DNA of 64,000 nucleotides from Curtobacterium sp. MR_MD2014. Its GTDB lineage: Bacteria > Actinomycetota > Actinomycetes > Actinomycetales > Microbacteriaceae. This document shows positions 61,147 to 64,000 of this stretch, piece by piece. Position 1 is the stretch's first letter, and every line of letters starts with the position of its first letter. Both the position numbers and the translations under genes were made by a program. The notes beneath the pieces were generated by a model. That model was not told where the DNA came from, searched no databases, and was given only the letters and a program-made list of their open reading frames with translations. The DNA lies in the NCBI RefSeq assembly GCF_000772085.1, contig NZ_CP009755.1:1488001-1552000 (forward strand). The letters are read 5' to 3'.

Positions 61147-61191
61147 CTGGAGGCCCGGTGTCGGTCCGCCGGACCGGCACCGGGCCTCCAG
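61147..61191. repeat. CTGGAGGC-type hairpin, copy 2
   Basis: 21-bp arms (CTGGAGGCCCGGTGTCGGTCC first 20 bases: CTGGAGGCCCGGTGTCGGTC) with one mismatch and a 3-base loop. It shares the centre CCGCCGGACCGGCACCG and the downstream GGTCACC with copy 1 at 50969. Confidence 0.75.
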
Positions 61192-61228
61192 GCGGTCACC
61201 ACGACGGCACGACGCGCCCCGCACGCAG

Positions 61229-61260
61229 AAGGCCCCGCACCGGAACCGGAGCGGGGCCTT
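61229..61260 (-). terminator. Terminator of glnA
   Basis: AAGGCCCCGC / GCGGGGCCTT arms with a 12-base loop, 17 bases after the glnA stop on the minus strand. Confidence 0.7.
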
Positions 61261-61277
61261 CGTGGTGTCAGCGAGGA

Positions 61278-62702
61278 TCAGACGCCGAAGTACAGCTCGT
61301 ACTCGAACGGGTGCGGACGCTGCGCGAGCGGGAGGATCTCGTTCTCACGCTTGTAGTCGATCCACGTCTGGATGAGGTCCTCGGTGAAGACGTTGCCCTT
61401 CGTGAGGAACTCGTGGTCCGCCTCGAGCGCCTCGAGCGCCTCATCGAGGGAGCCCGGCACCTGCGGGATGCCCTTGGCCTCCTCCGGCGGGAGCTCGTAG
61501 AGGTCCTTGTCCACCGGCTCGTGCGGCTCGATGCGGTTCTGGATGCCGTCGAGGCCGGCCATCAGCTGCGCCGCGAAGGCGAGGTACGGGTTGCCCGAGG
61601 CGTCCGGCGCGCGGAACTCGATGCGCTTCGCCTTCGGGTTCGTGCCCGTGATCGGGATGCGGATCGCGGCGGAGCGGTTGCCGGCCGAGTAGACCAGGTT
61701 GACCGGAGCCTCGAACCCCTTGACCAGACGGTGGTAGGAGTTGATCGACGGGTTCGTGAAGGCGAGCAGCGCCGGGGCGTGCTTCAGGATGCCACCGATG
61801 TACCAGCGCGCGACGTCCGAGAGGCCGCCGTAGCCGTTCTCGTCGTAGAACAGCGGCTTGCCGTCGCTCCAGAGCGACTGGTGGGTGTGCATGCCCGAGC
61901 CGTTGTCGCCGAACAGCGGCTTCGGCATGAACGTGGCGACCTTGCCCCACTGGTCGGCCGTGTTCTTGACGATGTACTTGAACTTCAGGATGTCGTCCGC
62001 GGCGTGGACCATCGTGTCGAACTTGTAGTTGATCTCCTGCTGGCCGCCGGTGCCCACCTCGTGGTGCGAGCGCTCGAGCTCGAAGCCCGCCTCGATCAGC
62101 TTGAGCGTGATGTCGTCGCGCAGGTCGGCCGTCTTGTCGACGGGGGAGACCGGGAAGTACCCGCCCTTGTAGGGGGTCTTGTTGGCGAGGTTGCCGCCCT
62201 CTTCCTCGCGGCCGGTGTTCCAGGCGCCCTCTTCCGAGTCGACCGAGTAGAACGACTTGTTCTGGGTCACCGAGTAGCGGACGTCGTCGAAGATGTAGAA
62301 CTCGGCCTCGGGCGCGAAGAACGCGGTGTCCGCGATGCCCGTCGATGCGAGGTACTTCTCGGCCTTCTTCGCCACCTGGCGCGGGTCGCGGCCGTAGATC
62401 TCGCCGTTCCGCGGGTTGTAGATGTCGAAGATCATGATCAGCGTGCGCTCGGCGCGGAACTGGTCGATGTACGCCGTCGTCACGTCCGGGATGAGCTGCA
62501 TGTCCGACTCGTGGATCGACGCGAAGCCGCGGATCGAGGAGCCGTCGAAGAGCTGTCCGACCGAGAAGAAGTCCTCGTCGACCGTCGACGCCGGGATGTT
62601 GAAGTGCTGCTGGACACCGGGCAGGTCCGTGAAGCGGATGTCGAGGAACTTGACGTCCGTGTCCTTGATGAAGGCGAGCACCTCGGAGGAATCGGTGAAC
62701 AT
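61278..62702 (-). CDS. glnA: Glutamine synthetase, type I (main)
   Basis: 474 residues. The main ammonia-assimilating enzyme. Motifs: [55 protein letters not shown] and the adenylylation loop [16 protein letters not shown] with the target Tyr, as expected for a GlnE substrate. The C-terminus [11 protein letters not shown] is typical. ATG 62702 follows a GGAGATC ribosome site. Divergent from the RDD gene. Confidence 0.97.
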   Translation of the reverse strand: MFTDSSEVLAFIKDTDVKFLDIRFTDLPGVQQHFNIPASTVDEDFFSVGQLFDGSSIRGFASIHESDMQLIPDVTTAYIDQFRAERTLIMIFDIYNPRNGEIYGRDPRQVAKKAEKYLASTGIADTAFFAPEAEFYIFDDVRYSVTQNKSFYSVDSEEGAWNTGREEEGGNLANKTPYKGGYFPVSPVDKTADLRDDITLKLIEAGFELERSHHEVGTGGQQEINYKFDTMVHAADDILKFKYIVKNTADQWGKVATFMPKPLFGDNGSGMHTHQSLWSDGKPLFYDENGYGGLSDVARWYIGGILKHAPALLAFTNPSINSYHRLVKGFEAPVNLVYSAGNRSAAIRIPITGTNPKAKRIEFRAPDASGNPYLAFAAQLMAGLDGIQNRIEPHEPVDKDLYELPPEEAKGIPQVPGSLDEALEALEADHEFLTKGNVFTEDLIQTWIDYKRENEILPLAQRPHPFEYELYFGV

Positions 62703-62843
62703 GTGTGTCGATCTCCTGGGGGGTAGGTGATGTCGGAGGTGCCGCGGGTGCACCCTCCGACGAGGCTATTGACACCGGGTTTCCCGGACATGACTGCATT
62801 GTTTCGTGCGTGTTACGGGCACGGAGTCGCCTACCCTTGGAGC

Positions 62844-63314
62844 ATGGCCCGCAGCACCACCCCGCCCTCGGCGTCGTCCGCACACCCCGGTGGGGAGCAC
62901 CCGGACGGGTGGCCGGGCAAGGACCTCGGGCTCCCCGAGGACGGGCCGCGCAGCGTCGGCCGCATCGGTCGCCGGGTCGTCGGGCTGCTCATCGACGGCA
63001 TCCTGGCCGACCTCGTGGCGTACGTCACCGGCGTGTGGTCGCCGCTCGAGGGATCCGGCGACATCGCGCACACGTGGATCCAGCTCGCGATCTTCGCGGT
63101 GCTGCAGGTCCTGTTCATCTGCACGCTCTCGGGCTCCTTCGGTCACGTGTGCGTCGGCCTGCGGGTCGTCCCGATCCGCGGCGGCTACGTCGGGGTGTGG
63201 CGACCGGTCGTCCGTACCGTGCTGCTCTGCCTGGTCGTCCCGGCGCTCATCATCGACCGTGACAGCCGTGGTGCGCACGACCGCATCGCGGGGACGGTGC
63301 TCGTCCGGCGCTGA
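62844..63314 (+). CDS. RDD-family membrane protein
   Basis: 156 residues. The RDD core is GRIGRRVVGLLIDGILADLVAY (helix 1), a second helix (IQLAIFAVLQVLFICTL), HVCVGLRVV, and a third helix with the end DRDSRGAHDRIAGTVLV. An RDD protein between glnA and DUF4191 is standard actinobacterial order. TACCCT 6 bases before ATG 62844 suggests a leaderless start. Confidence 0.9.
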   Translation: MARSTTPPSASSAHPGGEHPDGWPGKDLGLPEDGPRSVGRIGRRVVGLLIDGILADLVAYVTGVWSPLEGSGDIAHTWIQLAIFAVLQVLFICTLSGSFGHVCVGLRVVPIRGGYVGVWRPVVRTVLLCLVVPALIIDRDSRGAHDRIAGTVLVRR

Positions 63315-63360
63315 CCGGCGCGGCCGGACGCGCGCGGAGCCGGTGGCGTGCGAACGACGC

Positions 63361-63546
63361 GCAACGACATCGTCGACGTCGTACGACAGCGGCGGTGTCG
63401 TTCTGCCCGCGGGTCCGGCGGGTACGGGCGGAGCGACGAGATCGTTGTCGCACGACAGCGGCGGTGTCGTTCAGCCCGCGGTCGCCCGGCGGCGGGGGGA
63501 GAACGACGAGATCGCTGTCGTACGACAGCGGCGGTGTCGTTCTGCC
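63361..63546 (+). repeat. Three copies of an AACGAC...TACGACAGCGGCGG repeat
   Basis: The core ACGACAGCGGCGGTGTCGTT occurs at 63383, 63452 and 63512, each preceded by a GACGANATCGNNGTCG stretch. Within each copy AACGAC or GACGACA-type sequence can pair with TGTCGTT. Lies between convergent RDD and DUF4191 genes; the remainder of 63315-63675 has the hairpin at 63619-63650 and no gene. Confidence 0.75.
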
Positions 63547-63618
63547 TGTCAGCACCACCGGCAAGCTCGGCGCTCCGACGAGACCACAGTCACGAGGAGC
63601 ACGCGCCTCGCACGCAGC

Positions 63619-63650
63619 GACGCCCCCGACCTGGCACGGTCGGGGGCGTC
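63619..63650 (-). terminator. Terminator of the DUF4191 gene
   Basis: GACGCCCCCGAC / GTCGGGGGCGTC perfect 12-bp arms and an 8-base loop, 25 bases after the DUF4191 stop on the minus strand. Confidence 0.7.
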
Positions 63651-63675
63651 GTCGCTCGGAGCGCGGGGGAGACGA

Positions 63676-64000
63676 TCAGCGCGGACGCCCGGCGCGCGCA
63701 CGCATCGGGTCCATGCCCTTGGGGATCGCGGCCGCCGGGCTGTGCGTGAGGGAGTCCAGACGGTTCGCGACCGCCAGGACCTCGTTGCGGTTGAGCGCCT
63801 TCTTGTACTTGTTCATCGCCCGCGGGAGCTTGTGCAGCGTCACGCCGTCCTCGTCGTCGTCGACGTGGACCACGTGCACGGGGACGTTCGGGACGATCCG
63901 CTGGACCTTGCGGCGCTCCTCGTCCACCTGGCGCTTGAGGTTGCCCCGCTGCCCCTCGGTGATGAGGACCACACCCGGGGTGCCGACCGCGCGGTAGACG
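63676..64000 (-). CDS. DUF4191 protein, partial (5' end outside window)
   Basis: About 108 C-terminal residues are seen; the frame stays open to the edge. VYRAVGTPGVVLITEGQRG, RRKVQRIVPNVPVHVVHVDD and the end AAAIPKGMDPMRAR are the DUF4191 pattern, an actinobacterial membrane family whose gene usually lies between lipA and the RDD gene. An internal ATG at 63972 is not the true start. Confidence 0.88.
   Translation of the reverse strand, partial: VYRAVGTPGVVLITEGQRGNLKRQVDEERRKVQRIVPNVPVHVVHVDDDEDGVTLHKLPRAMNKYKKALNRNEVLAVANRLDSLTHSPAAAIPKGMDPMRARAGRPR

Overview
The window is 64 kb of very G+C-rich chromosome from an actinobacterium. Gene content and order point to the family Microbacteriaceae, with a Curtobacterium-like plant- or soil-associated genus as the best guess; this is inferred from gene families, not from a search. 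Supporting signs are the map-ppgK / glnA2-glnE / glnA-RDD-DUF4191 neighbourhood, an actinobacterial class A RNase P RNA, and many genes that appear to be leaderless (a TANNNT -10 box only 6 or 7 bases before an ATG or GTG start).

Layout. 1-8.1 kb: an acyl carrier protein and AcpS, an aldo/keto reductase, two AMP-forming acyl-CoA synthetases and a MarR regulator. 8.1-14.2 kb: a genomic island inserted in the 3' half of a tRNA-Val(UAC) gene. It is bounded by 50-bp perfect direct repeats and carries paired 10-mer arm-type sites inside each end, but has no recognisable integrase. Its main cargo is a secreted surface-repeat protein ending in a phospholipase A2 domain, stop/start-coupled to a 69-residue membrane protein. 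14.2-26.8 kb: AraC and HD-domain genes, an ECF sigma factor with two Asp23/Gls24-like genes, a methyltransferase-like membrane protein, an SDR plus zinc alcohol dehydrogenase pair, a secreted GH16 glucanase, a membrane SpoIIE/PP2C phosphatase and another SDR.

26.8-31.8 kb: a retron-type reverse transcriptase with a YADD active site, two AraC regulators, a DUF4287 protein and a zinc-ribbon plus PD-(D/E)XK-like nuclease. 32-38.5 kb: small membrane proteins, a TetR regulator, an alpha/beta hydrolase fused to a gluconate-dehydrogenase-subunit-3-like domain and coupled to a GMC oxidoreductase, a GIY-YIG-like protein, and an iron pair (siderophore-interacting protein and heme oxygenase) divergent around a DtxR/IdeR-like box. 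38.7-48.7 kb: ppc, an MFS exporter, an RsbV/RsbW-like pair, another AraC regulator, a small hydrolase, a Nif3-like protein, a zinc-ribbon-family coiled-coil protein and rnpB. 48.9-64 kb: ppgK, map, then the nitrogen cluster glnA2-glnE ... glnA, RDD and DUF4191. A three-gene polysaccharide operon (processive GT2 synthase, membrane-anchored GH26 hydrolase, UDP-glucose dehydrogenase) sits between glnE and glnA.

Non-coding structure is rich. A dispersed family of near-perfect hairpins sharing a GGACGGGAGGC arm occurs mostly at gene ends and probably acts as terminators; a sister form has CTGGAGGC arms. There are also several tandem repeats, one of which duplicates a promoter/start-codon segment four times. 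The best candidates for something undescribed are the integrase-less tRNA-Val island with its PLA2/membrane-protein pair, the retron-type RT without an obvious msr-msd next to it, and the GT2-GH26-UGD operon. Functions are read from motifs only; no database search was run.
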